Assembly (NCBI GenBank): GCA_963989385.1
Contig: OZ022498.1
Span: forward strand, 9,431,501 to 9,495,500
Direction of reading: 5' to 3'
DNA: 64,000 nt
Origin: Ctena decussata
Lineage: Eukaryota; Mollusca; Bivalvia; Lucinida; Lucinidae
Each line of letters begins with the position of its first letter. The first letter of the stretch is position 1. The position numbers and the translations under genes were made by a program. This document shows positions 52,616 through 64,000 of this stretch, one piece after another. The notes beneath the pieces were generated by a model that worked only from the letters and a program-made list of their open reading frames with translations, was not told the DNA's origin and made no database searches.

Positions 52616-53835
52616 GATTTCATGTGAAAAGAAGCAAAGCTATGTACAAATAAAATAATATAGAATGGAAAAAGATAAAGCAGAATATTAATAAGTTATA
52701 AATATGATAATGCCCTTTTTCACGCGAAAATAGCAATATCATCTTTTAAGCAGAGTTGAAAATGCCAAAAGGTCTTTATGTAATTCAAAAGAATTCAAGC
52801 AGGAAAAGGCATTCTGAAAATGTTTCATTTGGTATGCGTTTTAATGTAATTATGAGAAATACTAGGCCTAACACCAAACTACTATTTTATCAATATGTAT
52901 AATTAATTTCATATTTTAGGAAAGTATAAATTGCAGCTGATCACAGACCTGGTGGATTTATTCTGCTGGAAATGAAGAAAGGAAGAAAACAAAAGATTGG
53001 AAATAATGAAGTGTAACTGTTCCTGCTACGAATGACAAATAAGCTTGAAACTAAGTGGGGAGGAAATAAGAAAAGCGAAAAAGATCATATTTTTTATTTG
53101 ACATATTTGTTTCCAAATGATTTATGACCTCCGTATTGTTTTTACTTATTCTTCTATCAGCCTAATGAGTTACATGTATGATGCACCAACTTCTATTAAT
53201 TAATGCTTTTAATATCAGATATTAAGTCTTCCTAGCGGAGACAAGTTTTTTTTGGTCTCTCTAAACATCTATGACAGAGCATCCGTAATTTCATTATAGT
53301 ACATTGATATACTCAGTATATTGATATACATGTACTTGTACTTAATGCAAAAAGATAGAAAGAAAAGAAGAAAACAAAACTATACAGCTGTTTTTGTCAA
53401 CTTCAGATGTAGCCAGTGTAAACAGCTTTCTTTTGGAACGAAAGTTAATCTGAATTTTCAATATAAATGTTTTAAAAAAGTCCCTGATTTGTGTATACAT
53501 ATGGATTCAGTTTCTTAATCATGTAAAGCCTCCTGGTACCATTTGATTCCGGATTGCATATGCTGGAAACCAGGAAAATTGTGAAACAAAATAAAATCAA
53601 ACAAAGCAAAGGCAAAGATTTTCTCTTGTGCTTCCCAGTTTCCTTCTTAATTTTGATGTTTTTGTGTATAAATATCTTATTTCAGTTGTTTGTGATCCAG
53701 TTTTGATGAAAAAAGGATTTCCAGTATCCCTTAGTATTCAGAGCGTTTACAGCTGTCAATGTAGTACCCAAGATCATGAAAATCAATGTCACGTGACATG
53801 GGATACATCATTAACCCATTGCATTCTGGGTATTT
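52616..53835. other. Gene-free stretch, nothing recognised
   Basis: AT-rich, with only short unsupported open frames. Confidence 0.4.
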
Positions 53836-53875
53836 TTAGCTCACCTGAGCCGAAGGCTCACAAGATGAGCTTATA

Positions 53876-54553
53876 CAGGGCTCGAATTTTTTTTGTGAAC
53901 ATACTTGTCCTGCAGGGCAAGTGCTTTCAATTTTTTACTCGTCCTTTCAAAAATCTACTCGTCCTTAAAAACTGTCTGATATCACTCATTTTTCCCTCGA
54001 ATGTATTCTACTTTCAGTTTCATTTTCACTCGGTTATTTCCGGTACTTTCCGTAGGTATATCGTTTCGTCCCAATTCAGGTTTTGCCAAAGAGGTTTCGT
54101 TAATAAAGATTTCTGCACCAAAGTAGATTTTTTTCTGCTTTATTCAAGAGAGGACGTGAAAATAATGTCCTATACAACTATTTGAGTTGGATTATGCATT
54201 TGTAATCGTGCAGCTATAGAGCGCAAACAACTTAGGCGAAACCGCGTTGGTGCGAATCCTCATCGGGTCGATGTTGGATATGCGCAGGCGCACCGTTTAT
54301 TTACAGTTTGCCATTTCCGTTTTCATTTTTAGATTACATGATGCGGGATTTCATGCTTTTTGCGTTACAGTCAATATTTGTTTGCTGTCATTTGATCGAT
54401 TTGTAAAGTGCTTTTCCTGAACGGCATGATTAGACAATTTTCATGGAGGAAAAACCTACTCGTCCGGCAGGGCAAGTCAGTGACAATTTCCACTCGTCCT
54501 TACCGATCAGCTACTCGTAAATACGAGCGGACGAGTGTAAATTTCGAGCCCTG
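53876..54553. mobile_element. 678-bp MITE with CAGGGCTCGAA ends, 5-bp duplication
   Basis: CAGGGCTCGAATTT at the left and AAATTTCGAGCCCTG at the right. TTATA flanks both sides (53871-53875 and 54554-54558), and removing the insert restores the GAGCTTATAGTATAGG text seen intact at ~59230. Inside, CTCGTCC and GCAGGGCAAG motifs recur near both ends. Confidence 0.85.
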
Positions 54554-54759
54554 TTATAGTATAGGCTTGGTCCGTCGTACGTCGTCCGTTCACACTTTTA
54601 AGCATTAATATCTGCTAAAGTAGCTGGCCAATCTTGATCAAATTTTATGTGTAGCATGGTTGGGGTGGGGGATGATTGCGTATAGTTTTGGGACAGATTG
54701 GTTTAAAACTGTGGTTACCATGGCAACAAAAAGGTCCCATAGACTTATAATGGGGAAAT

Positions 54760-55320
54760 AGAGTTACTTGCCCTTGAGCGATAAAATATTTTCCCATTGA
54801 CTTATAATGGGGAAAATGTTGTCCGTGCCCTAGCTTCATCATTTTTGATCACAACTTCTTGTAACTTGCAGGTATCCAAGACATCCAAAACATCTCAGAC
54901 CAGTTCGAATTTGAGCCAGGTTGGATCATTCTTTTCAGAGTTACTTGCCCTTGAGCGATAAATTATATAATGGGGAAAATGTTGTCCGGGCTCTAGCTTC
55001 TTCATTTTTGATCACAACTTCTTGTAACTTGCAGGTATCCAGGTCAGTCAAAACATCTCGGACCAGTTCAAATTTGGGCCAAGTTGGATCATTCTTTTCA
55101 GAGTTACCTACCCTTAAGCGATAAAATATTTTCCCACAGACTTAAAATGAGGAAAATGTTGTCCGGGCCATAGCTTCTTCATTTTTGATCGCAACTTCTT
55201 GTAACTTGCAGGTATTCAGGACAGCCAAAGCATCTCGAACCAGTTCGAATTTTGGCCAGGTCCGATCATTGTTTTCAGAGTTACTTGCCCTGGAGCGATA
55301 AAATATTTTCCCATAGACTT
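54760..55320 (+). repeat. ~190-bp tandem units of family A
   Basis: Three to four copies containing TTACTTGCCCTTGAGCGATA, ATTTTTGATCACAACTTCTT and CTTGCAGGTATCCA. Confidence 0.85.
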
Positions 55321-55900
55321 TGTCATCGCTCTAGCGCCTTGATTTGTGGAACAAAATCAATTTAATTTCACACAAGTGATTAATATGACAATATCTTGGA
55401 CAAGTTTGCGTTTCAGCGATCTGGGGTCAAGGTCAAGGTCACAGTGGCTATTTTTAGAAAAACTTTGTCATCGCTCTAGCACCTAAATTTATGGACTGAT
55501 TTTGATTAAAACTTCACACAAATGTGTAGTATGACAATATCTTTGACATGTTCGCGTTTCAACATTCTTGGGTCAAGGTCACAGTGGCTATTTTTAGAAA
55601 ACTTTGTCATCCCTCAAGTGCCTTCGTTTATGGTTGGATATTGATTAAAACTTCACACAAAAGTTAAGTATGACTATATCTTGAACAATCTCGCATTTCA
55701 GGGACTTAAGATCAATGTCAAGGTCACTGTGGCTATTTTTAGAAAAAGTTTGTCATTGCTCTAGCGCCTTCATTTATGGACCAATTTCGATTTAACTTCA
55801 CACAAGTGATAAGTATGGCAACATCTTGGGCAAGTTTGCATTTCAGCATTCTGTGTCAAGGTCAGGGTCATAGTGGCTATTTTTAGAAAAACTTTGTCAT
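55315..55900 (+). repeat. ~135-bp tandem units of family A, first part
   Basis: About four units with CACAGTGGCTATTTTTAGAA, CTTTGTCATCGCTCTAGC and AACTTCACACAA. They continue after the family D insertion at 61856. Confidence 0.85.
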
Positions 55901-57030
55901 TAAACCCCCGGTATACGAAGTATATAGGGGGTATATAGTTTTTGGTTTTTCTGTTTATATATTTGTGTTAGTGTTTGTTAAAAAAAAAATTCTGTCACAG
56001 ATTTCTCAGGAACCACTACAGCTAGGATTTTGAAATTTGGTACAAACGTTTAGTATGACTAGTTGTACAGTGTAAGAGAGAATCAGCCTCCTGCTGCTTA
56101 TCATTCCCTTTAGTTGTCTATTTTTTCTTTCTCTCCAATTAATTTTCTGTCAAAGATATCTCAAAAACTTCTTCAGTAAGGGTATCTGAAATTTGGTAGA
56201 AACGTTGGGTATGACTAGTTGTACCGTGTAAGAGAGAATCGGCCTGATCCAGCTTATCATTCCCTTTTTTTGTCCAGTTTTTCTTTCTCTTCAATATCTC
56301 TCCAATTAAATTTTTGTCAAAGATTTCTCAGGAACCACTACAGCTAGAATTTTGAAATTTGCTACAAGCGTTGAGTATGACTAGTTGTACCATGTAAGAG
56401 AGAATCAACCTCCTGCTCTTATCATTCCCTTTATTTATCCATTTTTTCTTTCTCTCCAATTAATTTTCTGTAAAAGATATCTAAAAAACTTCTACAGGAA
56501 GGGTATCTGAAATTCGGTAGAAACGTTGGGTATGACTAGTTGTACCATGTAAGAGAGAATTGGCCTGATCAAGCGTATCATTCCCTTTTTTGTCCAGTTT
56601 TTCTTTCTCTCCAATATCCAATTAAATTTTTGTCAAAGATTTCTCAGGAACCACTACAGCTAGAATTTTGAAATTTGCTACAAGCGTTGAGTATGACTAG
56701 TTGTACCATGTAAGAGAGAATCAACCTCCTGCTCTTATCATTCCCTTTATTTATCCATTTTTTCTTTCTCTCCAATTAATTTTCTGTAAAAGATATCTAA
56801 AAAACTTCTACAGGAAGGGTATCTGAAATTCGGTAGAAACGTTGGGTATGACTAGTTGTACCATGTAAGAGAGAATTGGCCTGATCAAGCGTATCATTCC
56901 CTTTTTTGTCCAGTTTTTCTTTCTCTCCAATATCCAATTAAATTTTTGTCAAAGATTTCTCAGGAACCACTATAGCTAGAATTTCGAAATTTGGTACAAG
57001 CTTTCAGTATGACTAGTTGTATCGTGTAAG

Positions 57031-57182
57031 GTCAGTTACTGGTGAAAGTATGTGCACTTAGTACTGGTTAACCGCTTAGGAGGTCTAAGCCTGCCCAGGA
57101 ATAGTGTGGTTAGGTTAACTGACCGTCCCGACATGACCATAGTTGGTTACCGTGGATGTTAAGCAACAAGTCAGTCAGTCAG
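57031..57182 (+). mobile_element. 152-bp SINE-like insertion, 13-bp target duplication
   Basis: Flanked by TGTATCGTGTAAG at 57018-57030 and 57183-57195. The 3' end is GTGGATGTTAAGCAACAA followed by GTCA repeats. The head (ACTGGTTAACCGCTTAGGAG) is not a clear tRNA. The tail is similar to that of the SINE at 10821-11021. Confidence 0.85.
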
Positions 57183-57563
57183 TGTATCGTGTAAGAGAGA
57201 ATCAACCTCCTGCTGCTTATCATTCCCTTTATTTATCCATTTTTTCTTTCTCTCCAATTAATTTTCTGTAAAAGATATCTCAAAAACTTCTACAGGAAGG
57301 GTATCAAAAATTTGGTAGAGACGTTGGGTATGACTAGTTGTACCGAGTAAGAGAGAATCGGCCTGATCCAGCTTATCATTCCCTTTGTCCATTTTTTCTT
57401 TCTATCCAATTAAATTAACCTTTTTTCTGTCACAGATTTCTCAGGAACCACTACAGCTAGGATTTTGAAATTTTGTACAAATGTTTGGTATAACTAGTTG
57501 TATAGTGTAAGAGAACTTCAGCCTCCTTCTGCAAAATTTTCCCTTTGTTTGTCCATTTTTTTG

Positions 57564-59127
57564 TCGCACCTGCTTTAGCAAGGTGCGATATAGGAGTTCA
57601 CTTTTCCGTCCGTCCGTCCGTCAGTCATTCCGTCCGTCCGTTCGTACGTCCGTCTGTACGTCCGTCCGTCCACAATTACCTCGACCCTAGTGGTTAAGTC
57701 CATTTCTCTCAAACTATGATACCTACTATCATCAAATCTGGTATAAAGTTTCTTCTTAGAATGTTCTCAAGGTATGTTGCACTTTTTCCTACCCTTGACC
57801 TACATTTCACGCTCTGCTGACTTCGTAAAATTTAATGTCCAAAATTACCTCGACCCTAGTGGTTAAGTCCATTTCTCTCAAAATATGATACCTACAATCA
57901 TGAAATCTGGTATAAAGTTTCTTCTTAGAATGTTCTCAAGGTACGTTGCACTTTTTTCTACCCTTCACCTACATTTCACTCTCTGCTGACTTGGTAAAAT
58001 TCAATGTCCAAAATTACCTTGACCCTAGTGTATTAGTCCATTTCTCTCAAACTATGATACCTACAATTGTCAAACCTGGTATAAAGTTTCTGCTTAGAAT
58101 GTTCTCAAGGTACGTTGCACTTTTTTCTACCCTTCACCTATATTTCACGCTCTGCTAACTTGGTAAAATTCAATGTCCAAAATTACCTTGACCCTAGTGT
58201 ATTAGTCCATTTCTCTCAAACTATGATACCTACAATTGTCAAACCTGGTATAAAGTTTCTGCTTAGAATGTTCTCAAGGTACGTTGCACTTTTTTCTACC
58301 CTTCACCTATATTTCACGCTCTGCTGACTTGGTAAAATTCAATGTCCAAAATTACCTCGACCCTAGTGTATTAGTCCATTTCTCTCAAACTATGATACCT
58401 AGAATCATCAAACCTGGTATAAAGCTTCTTCTTAGAATGTTCTCAAGGTATGTTGCACTTTTTTCTACCCTTGACGTATATTTAACCCTCTGCTGACTTC
58501 GTAAATTTCAAGTCAAAAATTACATCTACCGTAAATTTCACGTCAAAAATTGCATCAACCTGGCATTTAAGTCCATTTCTCTCAAAGTATGATACCTAGA
58601 ATTATCAAACCTGGCAAAAAGTTTCTTCATAAAAAGGCCTCAAGGGTTGTTGCACTTCCTTCTGCCCCTTACCTTTATTTTAAGGAATGCTGACTTTGTA
58701 AAATTTTACATCCAACATGGCTTTGACCCTAGCAGTTAAGTCCATTTCTCTGTAAACACAATGGTAGAAGCATCAAACCTCTATGCTTGATGTATATTTC
58801 ATGTGCTCTGTTGGCTTTGGAAATTTGTAGGTCAACCTGGCATCCACATCTGAATGCACTCAAGCATTAAAGTACATGTCTCACAAACTAACCCACGTAC
58901 AATCATCAGATATGGCATAAAATGTTTTCTTAAGCTGGTCTCTTGGATTGTTTAACTACTTTATATTTTTAATGATTATTTCATACCCTGTTGACTGAAT
59001 TTTATGTCCAGAATTGCATCCTTCTTAGCTTGCGAGGCCAGTTCGCTCAAATTCTTATACATGAAATCATCAAACCTAATCTTAACCATGATCTCTGCTA
59101 CTGTGGAAGAGCAAGGCAGGTGCGACA
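57564..59127 (+). mobile_element. Repeat family C (GTCGCACCTG ends), inserted in D
   Basis: Starts GTCGCACCTGCTTTAGCAAGGTGCGATA (stem of ~8 bp) and ends GGCAGGTGCGACATAGC, an inverted match. A TCCGTCCGTCCG run follows the start. The body is ~169-bp tandem units (57665-58500; for example TACGTTGCACTTTTTTCTAC at ~57950, 58111, 58280), giving repeated 70-codon open frames that are not genes. Confidence 0.75.
57665..58500 (+). repeat. 169-bp tandem array in family C
   Basis: About five units, each with ATTACCTCGACCCTAGTG, TCCATTTCTCTCAAACTATG and TGGTATAAAGTTTCT. Confidence 0.9.
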
Positions 59128-59211
59128 TAGCATTCTGCAGAATTCTTGTCTTTCTCTCCAATTATTTTTTTTTTGTCAAAGACTTCTCAGGAATCACTTT
59201 ACCTAGGTTTT

Positions 59212-61253
59212 TAGCTCACCTGTGAAGGTGAGCTTATAGTATAGACTTGGTCCGGCGTCGTCGGCGTCGTCCACACTTTTAAACATCTTCTTCTCAGAAA
59301 CCACTGGGTGGATTGAAGCCAAATTTCATGTGGAGCCTTAACAGGATGGGGGAACGAAAGTTTATATATTTGGTCCAGGTCACATGACCAAGATGGCCGC
59401 CACGCCCATATATGGTAAAAACCCTTCAAAAATCTTCTTCTCCAGAACCAAAAGGCCTATGACCTTGAAACTTGGTGTGTAGCATCGGGCATGCGGGCCC
59501 ATCATAATTTATACGAATCATGACCTTGCGTTGACCTTGACCTAATTTACGGCATGGTCAACTTTGGTACGTTAGGCTTTTATATTGGAAAACGCTTAAA
59601 CAGTGGATTTCTCAGAAACTATTTAAGTCTAAGGTACAATACTTGGTATACATGGTTGACTAAATGACCAGATGAAGATATTATGTCACTAAAGGTCAAG
59701 GTCATTCCGTCGGACCATCCGTCGTCAAGATTTTCAAACATCTTCTCCTCTGAAACCACTGGGCCGATTGAAGCCAAATTTCATATGGAGTCTCAGTGGG
59801 ATGGGGGAACGAAAGTTTATATATTTGGTCCAGGTCACATGACCAAGATGGCCGTCATGCCCATATTTGGTAAAAACCCTTCAAAAATCTTCTTCTCCAG
59901 AACCAAAAGGCCTATGACCTTGAAACTTGGTGTGTAGCATCGGGCATGCGGGCCCATCATAATTTATACAAATCATGACCTTGCGTTGACCTTGACCTAA
60001 TTTACGGCATGGTCAACTTTGGTACGTTAGGCTTTTATATTGGAAAACGCTTAAACAGTGGATTTCTCAGAAACTATTTAAGTCTAAGGTACAATACTTG
60101 GTATATATGGTCGACTAAATGACCAGATGAAGATATTATGTCACTAAAGGTCAAGGTCATTCCGTCGGACCATCCGTCGTCAAGATTTTCAAACATCTTC
60201 TCCTCTGAAACCACTGGGCCGATTGAAGCCAAATTTCATATGGAGTCTCAGTGGGATTGGGGAACGAAAGTTTATATATTTGGTCCAGGTCACATGACCA
60301 AGATGGCCGCCATGCCCATATATGGTAAAAACCCTTCAAAAATCTTCTTCTCCAGAACCAAAAGGCCTATGACCTTGAAACTTGGTATGTAGAATTGGGC
60401 ATGCGGGTCCATCATATTTTATACAAATCATGATCTTGCGTTGACCTTGACCTAATTTATGGGATGGTCAACTTTCTTCTCAGAAACCACTGGGTGGATT
60501 GAAGCCAAATTTCATGTGGAGCCTTAACAGGATGGGGGAACGAAAGTTTATATATTTGGTCCAGGTCACATGACCAAGATGGCCGCCACGCCCATATATG
60601 GTAAAAACCCTTCAAAAATCTTCTTCTCCAGAACCAAAAGGCCTATGACCTTGAAACTTGGTGTGTAGCATCGGGCATGCGGGCCCATCATATTTTATAC
60701 AAATCATGATCTTGCGTTGACCTTGACCTAATTTATGGGATGGTCAACTTTGGTACGTTAGGCTATTATATTGGAAAACGCTTAAACAGTGGATTTCTCA
60801 GAAACTATTTAAGTATTAGGTACAATACTTGGTATACATGGTCGACTAAATGACCAGATGAAGATATTATGTCACTAAAGGTCAAGGTCATTCTGTGGGA
60901 CCATCCGTCGTCAAGATTTTCAAACATCTTCTCCTCTGAAACCACTGGGCCGATTGAAGCCAAATTTCATATGGAGTCTCAGTGGGATGGGGGAACGAAA
61001 GTTTATACCCGGGGTCTGGGTCACATGACCAAGATGGCCACCATGCCCATATATGGATCTAGTTATCTTGGCTAAAGGTCGTTTGTCTGTAATGTGTCAA
61101 CATTTTTAAAGGACTTCTCCTCTGAAACTACTGGGCAGATTTCAATTTAGTTTCAAATGCAGCCTTCAGGCAAAGCGGGAAACAAAGTTTATATATTCGG
61201 TCCACTCACATGACCAAGATGGCCACCATGCCCATATAATGGCAAAAACCTTG

Positions 61254-61287
<34 letters not shown>

Positions 61288-61385
61288 GCCTTGAAACTTG
61301 GTATCTAGCAACTGGGACTGTAGTACTACCAATTTTATATAAATTGAGCATATACTGACAGGTGAGCGATCGTTGCCCTTGGGCG
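59212..61385 (+). mobile_element. Second AGCTCACCT element (A2), inserted in D
   Basis: Starts with a perfect 9-bp stem, AGCTCACCT-GTGA-AGGTGAGCT, then GTATAGACTTGGTCCGGCG, and ends CAGGTGAGCGATC followed by GTTGCCCTTGGGCGAC. It contains four 455-bp-type units. It has the same opening text as element A, so it is a second member of the family. Confidence 0.75.
59280..61060 (+). repeat. 455-bp tandem units in A2
   Basis: ATGTCACTAAAGGTCAAGG occurs at 59683, 60138 and 60869. The 59683-60138 spacing is exactly 455 bp, and a partial unit restarts at ~60475. The repeated 84-codon open frames are by-products. Confidence 0.9.
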
Positions 61386-61855
61386 ACTTGTTGAAATTTG
61401 TTACAAATGTTGGGTATGACTAGTTGTATCATATTATAAGAGACCATCAGCCTCCATCTGCTTATCATTCCCTCTTTTTTTCTTTCTCTCCAATTTAATT
61501 TCTGTTGAAGATTTCTCAGGAACCATACAGCTAGGATTTCAAAATTTGGTACAAATATTGGGTGTGACTACATGTAGTTGTATTGTGTAAGAGAGTATCA
61601 GCCTCCATATATGTATCATTCCCTTCTTTTGTTCATTTTTTCTTTCTTTCCAATTTGATTTTTGTTACATGTCTCAGGAATCACAATAGGTAGGATTTTG
61701 ATATTTAGGCCAAACATTAGGTATGACTAGTTGTATCAGTAAGAGAGTATCTGAGCCTCCTTCTGCTTATCATTCATTATCAGTTGTTATAAAGTTTTGT
61801 ATTAAGTGTGGCAGTTTTACTGTTAGGCGGTGGTGCTGGCCGGGGGTATACGTGA

Positions 61856-63110
61856 GGACATGCTCTAGTTGCTCTAGCACCTTCATTTACGGACCGACTT
61901 TGATTTAACTTCATACAAATGTTTAATATGACAGTACCTTGAACAAGTTTGCATTTCAGCGTTCCAAGGTCAATGTCACAGTTGCTATTTTTAGAAAAAT
62001 TTTGTCATTGCTCTAGCACCTAAATTTATTGACTGGTTTTGATTAAAACTTTACACAAATGTGTAGTATGATAATATCTTTGACATGTTCGCGTTTCAAC
62101 GTTCTGGGGTCAAGGTCACAATGGCTATTTTTAGAAAACTTTGTCATCCCATTAGTGCCTTCGTTTATGGTCGGATTTTGATTAAAACTTCACACAAAAG
62201 TTAAGTATGACAATATCTTGAACAAGCTCGCATTTCAGGGACCTAAGTTCAATGTCAAGGTCACAGTGGCTATTTTTAGAAAAAGTTTGTCATTGCTCTA
62301 GCCCCTTCATTTATGGACCAATTTCGATTTAACTTCACACAAGTGATAAGTATGGCAACATCTTGGGCAAGTTTGCATTTCAGCATTCTGGGTCAAGGTC
62401 AGGGTCACAGTGGCTATTTTTAGAAAAACTTTGTCATTGCTCTAGCACCTTCATTTACTGACCGACTTTGATTTAACTTCATACAAATGTTAAATATGAC
62501 AGTGTCTTGAACAAGTTTGCATTTCAGCGTTCCAAGGTCAATGTCACAGTTGCTATTTTTAGAAAAATTTTGTCATTGCTCTAGCACCTTCATTTACAGA
62601 CCGATTTTGATTTAACTTCACACTAACGTTTAATATGACAGTATCTTGAACAAGCCTGCGTTTCAGCGTTCTAAGGTCAAGGTCACAGTTGCTTTTTTTA
62701 GAAAAATTTGTCATCGCTCTGGCAGCTTCATTTATGGACCGATTACACAAATGTATAGTATGACAATATCTTGAACAAGTTTGTGTTTCAGTGTTCTAAG
62801 GTCAAGGTCACAGTTGCTATTTTTAGAAAACCTTTGTCATCGCTCTGGCGACTTCATTTATGGACCGATTTTGATTTAAATTCACACAAATGTTTAGTAT
62901 GACAATATCTTGAACAAGTTTGCTTTTCAGCATTCTAAGGTCAAGGTCACAGTGGCTATTGTTAGAAAAACTTTGTCATGGCTCTAGCGCCTTCATTTAC
63001 GGACCAATTTTCAGTTACTTTGGCACAAATGTTTAGCATGACATTATCTTTGACAAGTTCTCATTTCAGCATTCTAGGGCTAAGGTCAAGGTCACAGGGG
63101 CTATTTTTAC
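61856..63110 (+). repeat. ~135-bp tandem units of family A, second part
   Basis: About nine units continuing the array interrupted at 55900, with the same CTATTTTTAGAAAAA and TTTGTCATNGCTCTAGC landmarks. Confidence 0.85.
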
Positions 63111-63142
63111 TGTCAATGCAATAATCTCACCTTCAAGGTAAG

Positions 63143-63640
63143 CTCATTCTGTGACAAACAGGTAGGCTGAATTTTTCAATTACACCAAATGTGCTTTCCG
63201 CAAAGTTTCTTTTGTCTCTGATCAGCAACGTCTAAAACTAGTTGCCAATCATGGTGAAACAGTATTCTCATATAATATGTACTTGATATTGGTTTGCAGA
63301 AGAATACGCAGAATTTAGAGTATAAAGATTTAGATGTTTCTGAGGAAGCCGTCAAGTGCATTAAAATAGACCACTACTGACGACTCTAAGATATTTCATT
63401 ATGTTGGTGGTCTACCATGAGTTCAAGTTCGGTTAAACGATATGTAAATTTTGTAAACCTTTACCTTAAGCGCTACCGTTTATCCGTGTACACATAGAAG
63501 CCCTAGGTGTAAGTAGCGGCGCTATTCAGATGAAAGTGGTGCAGGTCAAAAATTAGGTCACTATGTCAAATCTTAGAAAAATCTTGTGTACACTCTAGAG
63601 GGCACTGTTTTCATCCAATTCATGAAACTTAGTCAGACTG
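63143..63640. other. Gene-free stretch, nothing recognised
   Basis: No convincing ORF, repeat or terminal inverted repeat between the end of family A and the start of family E. Confidence 0.4.
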
Positions 63641-63647
63641 TTTATTA

Positions 63648-64000
63648 TGCCCCCGTGACGATAGTCAGGGGGCATTAAGATTTGCCCCTGTCTGTCTGTC
63701 TGTTCGTCACGCTTTATAGTATAGAGTTTGTGTAATCAACTCCTCCCACGGTTTTCAATGGATCTTTTTCAAACTTTGCATACATGTTGTGGACATATTG
63801 AAGATGTGCATGTGGATTTTTGATGGAGCTAAAATTAATTTTGACAGAATTACGGCCTTTTGAACTTAGTTATTTTAGGCAAATTTTTGTATTGTAGGGT
63901 ATAGAGTTTGTGTAATCAACTCCTTCCACAGTTTTCAATGGATCTTTTTCAAACTTTGCATACATGTTTGGAACATATTGAAGATGTGCATGTGGGTTTT
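63648..64000 (+). mobile_element. Repeat family E, start only (runs off window)
   Basis: Opens with a hairpin, TGCCCCC-GTGACGATAGTCA-GGGGGCA (63648-63674), then TCTGTCTGTCTG. Two ~182-bp units follow (TATAGAGTTTGTGTAATCAA at ~63720 and ~63902). The same design as families A, C and D. Truncated by the window end. Confidence 0.7.

Larger units (their letters stand above)
55901..61854 (+). mobile_element. Repeat family D (CCCCCGGTATAC ends), inserted in A
   Basis: Starts with a hairpin, CCCCCGGTATAC-GAA-GTATATAGGGGG, and ends near CCGGGGGTATACGTGAGG (61840-61856). The body is ~316-bp tandem units (CTCAGGAACCACTACAGCTAG at ~56005, 56327, 56643, 56959), each made of two related ~150-bp halves. 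It is itself interrupted by a SINE, family C and family A2; D-type text is visible between and after them (59145-59210, 61388-61800). Confidence 0.65.
53836..63142 (+). mobile_element. Repeat family A (AGCTCACCT ends), heavily nested
   Basis: Begins with TTTTTAGCTCACCTGAGCC and a GGCTCA...TGAGC hairpin, then GTATAGGCTTGGTCCGTCG. It ends near AAGGTAAGCTCA (63136). Inside are two tandem arrays: ~190-bp units around 54760-55320 (GAGCGATAAAATATTTTCCC) and ~135-bp units at 55315-55900, resuming at 61856-63110 (AAGGTCACAGTGGCTATTTT, TTTGTCATCGCTCTAGC). The array is interrupted by family D. No convincing coding sequence. Confidence 0.65.

Noticed and set aside
57946..60392. Repeated 70- and 84-codon open frames
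   Set aside because: They recur with the 169-bp and 455-bp tandem units and are explained by them.

Overview
This is a eukaryotic, repeat-dominated genomic window with no bacterial-type operons. A lophotrochozoan, most likely bivalve mollusc, is suggested by the mix of a Gmr1-order Ty3/Gypsy element, an I/Nimb-like LINE, tRNA-SINEs, long AT-rich satellites, and nested families with AGCTCACCT / GTCGCACCTG / CCCCCGGTATAC ends. The organism is an inference; no host housekeeping gene is recognisable. Almost everything is transposable element or satellite.

Layout. 1-1290: minisatellite ending in hairpins, followed by a 23-N gap. 1360-4970: unannotated AT-rich DNA with long inverted repeats and a small inverted-duplicated ORF fragment. 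5274-14463: a 9.2 kb fold-back structure. Its ends are inverted and carry tandem satellite arrays in opposite orientation, around a core with a palindromic element, a dead LINE reverse transcriptase and a truncated miniature LTR element; a SINE sits in the right arm. 14587-16288: a miniature LTR retrotransposon (TRIM) whose short LTRs contain a tRNA-like Pol III promoter, itself hit by two insertions. 16331-17115: a 32-bp palindrome and a MITE, each flanked by 9-bp direct repeats.

17136-48654: one ancestral plus-strand gene, now broken. In order it has about sixteen exact 153-bp (51-codon) Asp/His/Cys-rich repeats, an acidic linker, a MULE-type transposase with a D-D-E triad, a SWIM zinc finger, a duplicated Glu/Lys/Gln/Asn/Ser linker and a C-terminal C48 (ULP1/SENP-like) cysteine protease. 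Its reading frame is interrupted at 19860 by a 24.9 kb minus-strand LTR retrotransposon array and resumes in frame at 44802, with a 5-bp AAAAT target duplication. Smaller lesions are one TAA and several frameshifts, mostly at homopolymers.

19860-44796: a tandem Ty3/Gypsy array, LTR-internal-LTR-internal-LTR. Each LTR is 2310 bp and the period is 8073 bp. Both internal regions have intact gag-protease and integrase-RT-RNase H frames separated by a single in-frame UAG. Integrase lies upstream of RT, the Gmr1 order. Diagnostic substitutions show that the middle LTR is a left/right chimera of the outer two, as expected from unequal crossing-over. The left LTR also holds a full-length 6470-bp LINE with two intact ORFs and an 11-bp target duplication.

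48655-53835: mostly featureless DNA with a GCGGT minisatellite, G/C homopolymers, a weak candidate first exon and one TIR element. 53836-63142: a nest of related repeat families (A containing D, which contains C, A2 and a SINE), followed by the start of a further family running off the window end.
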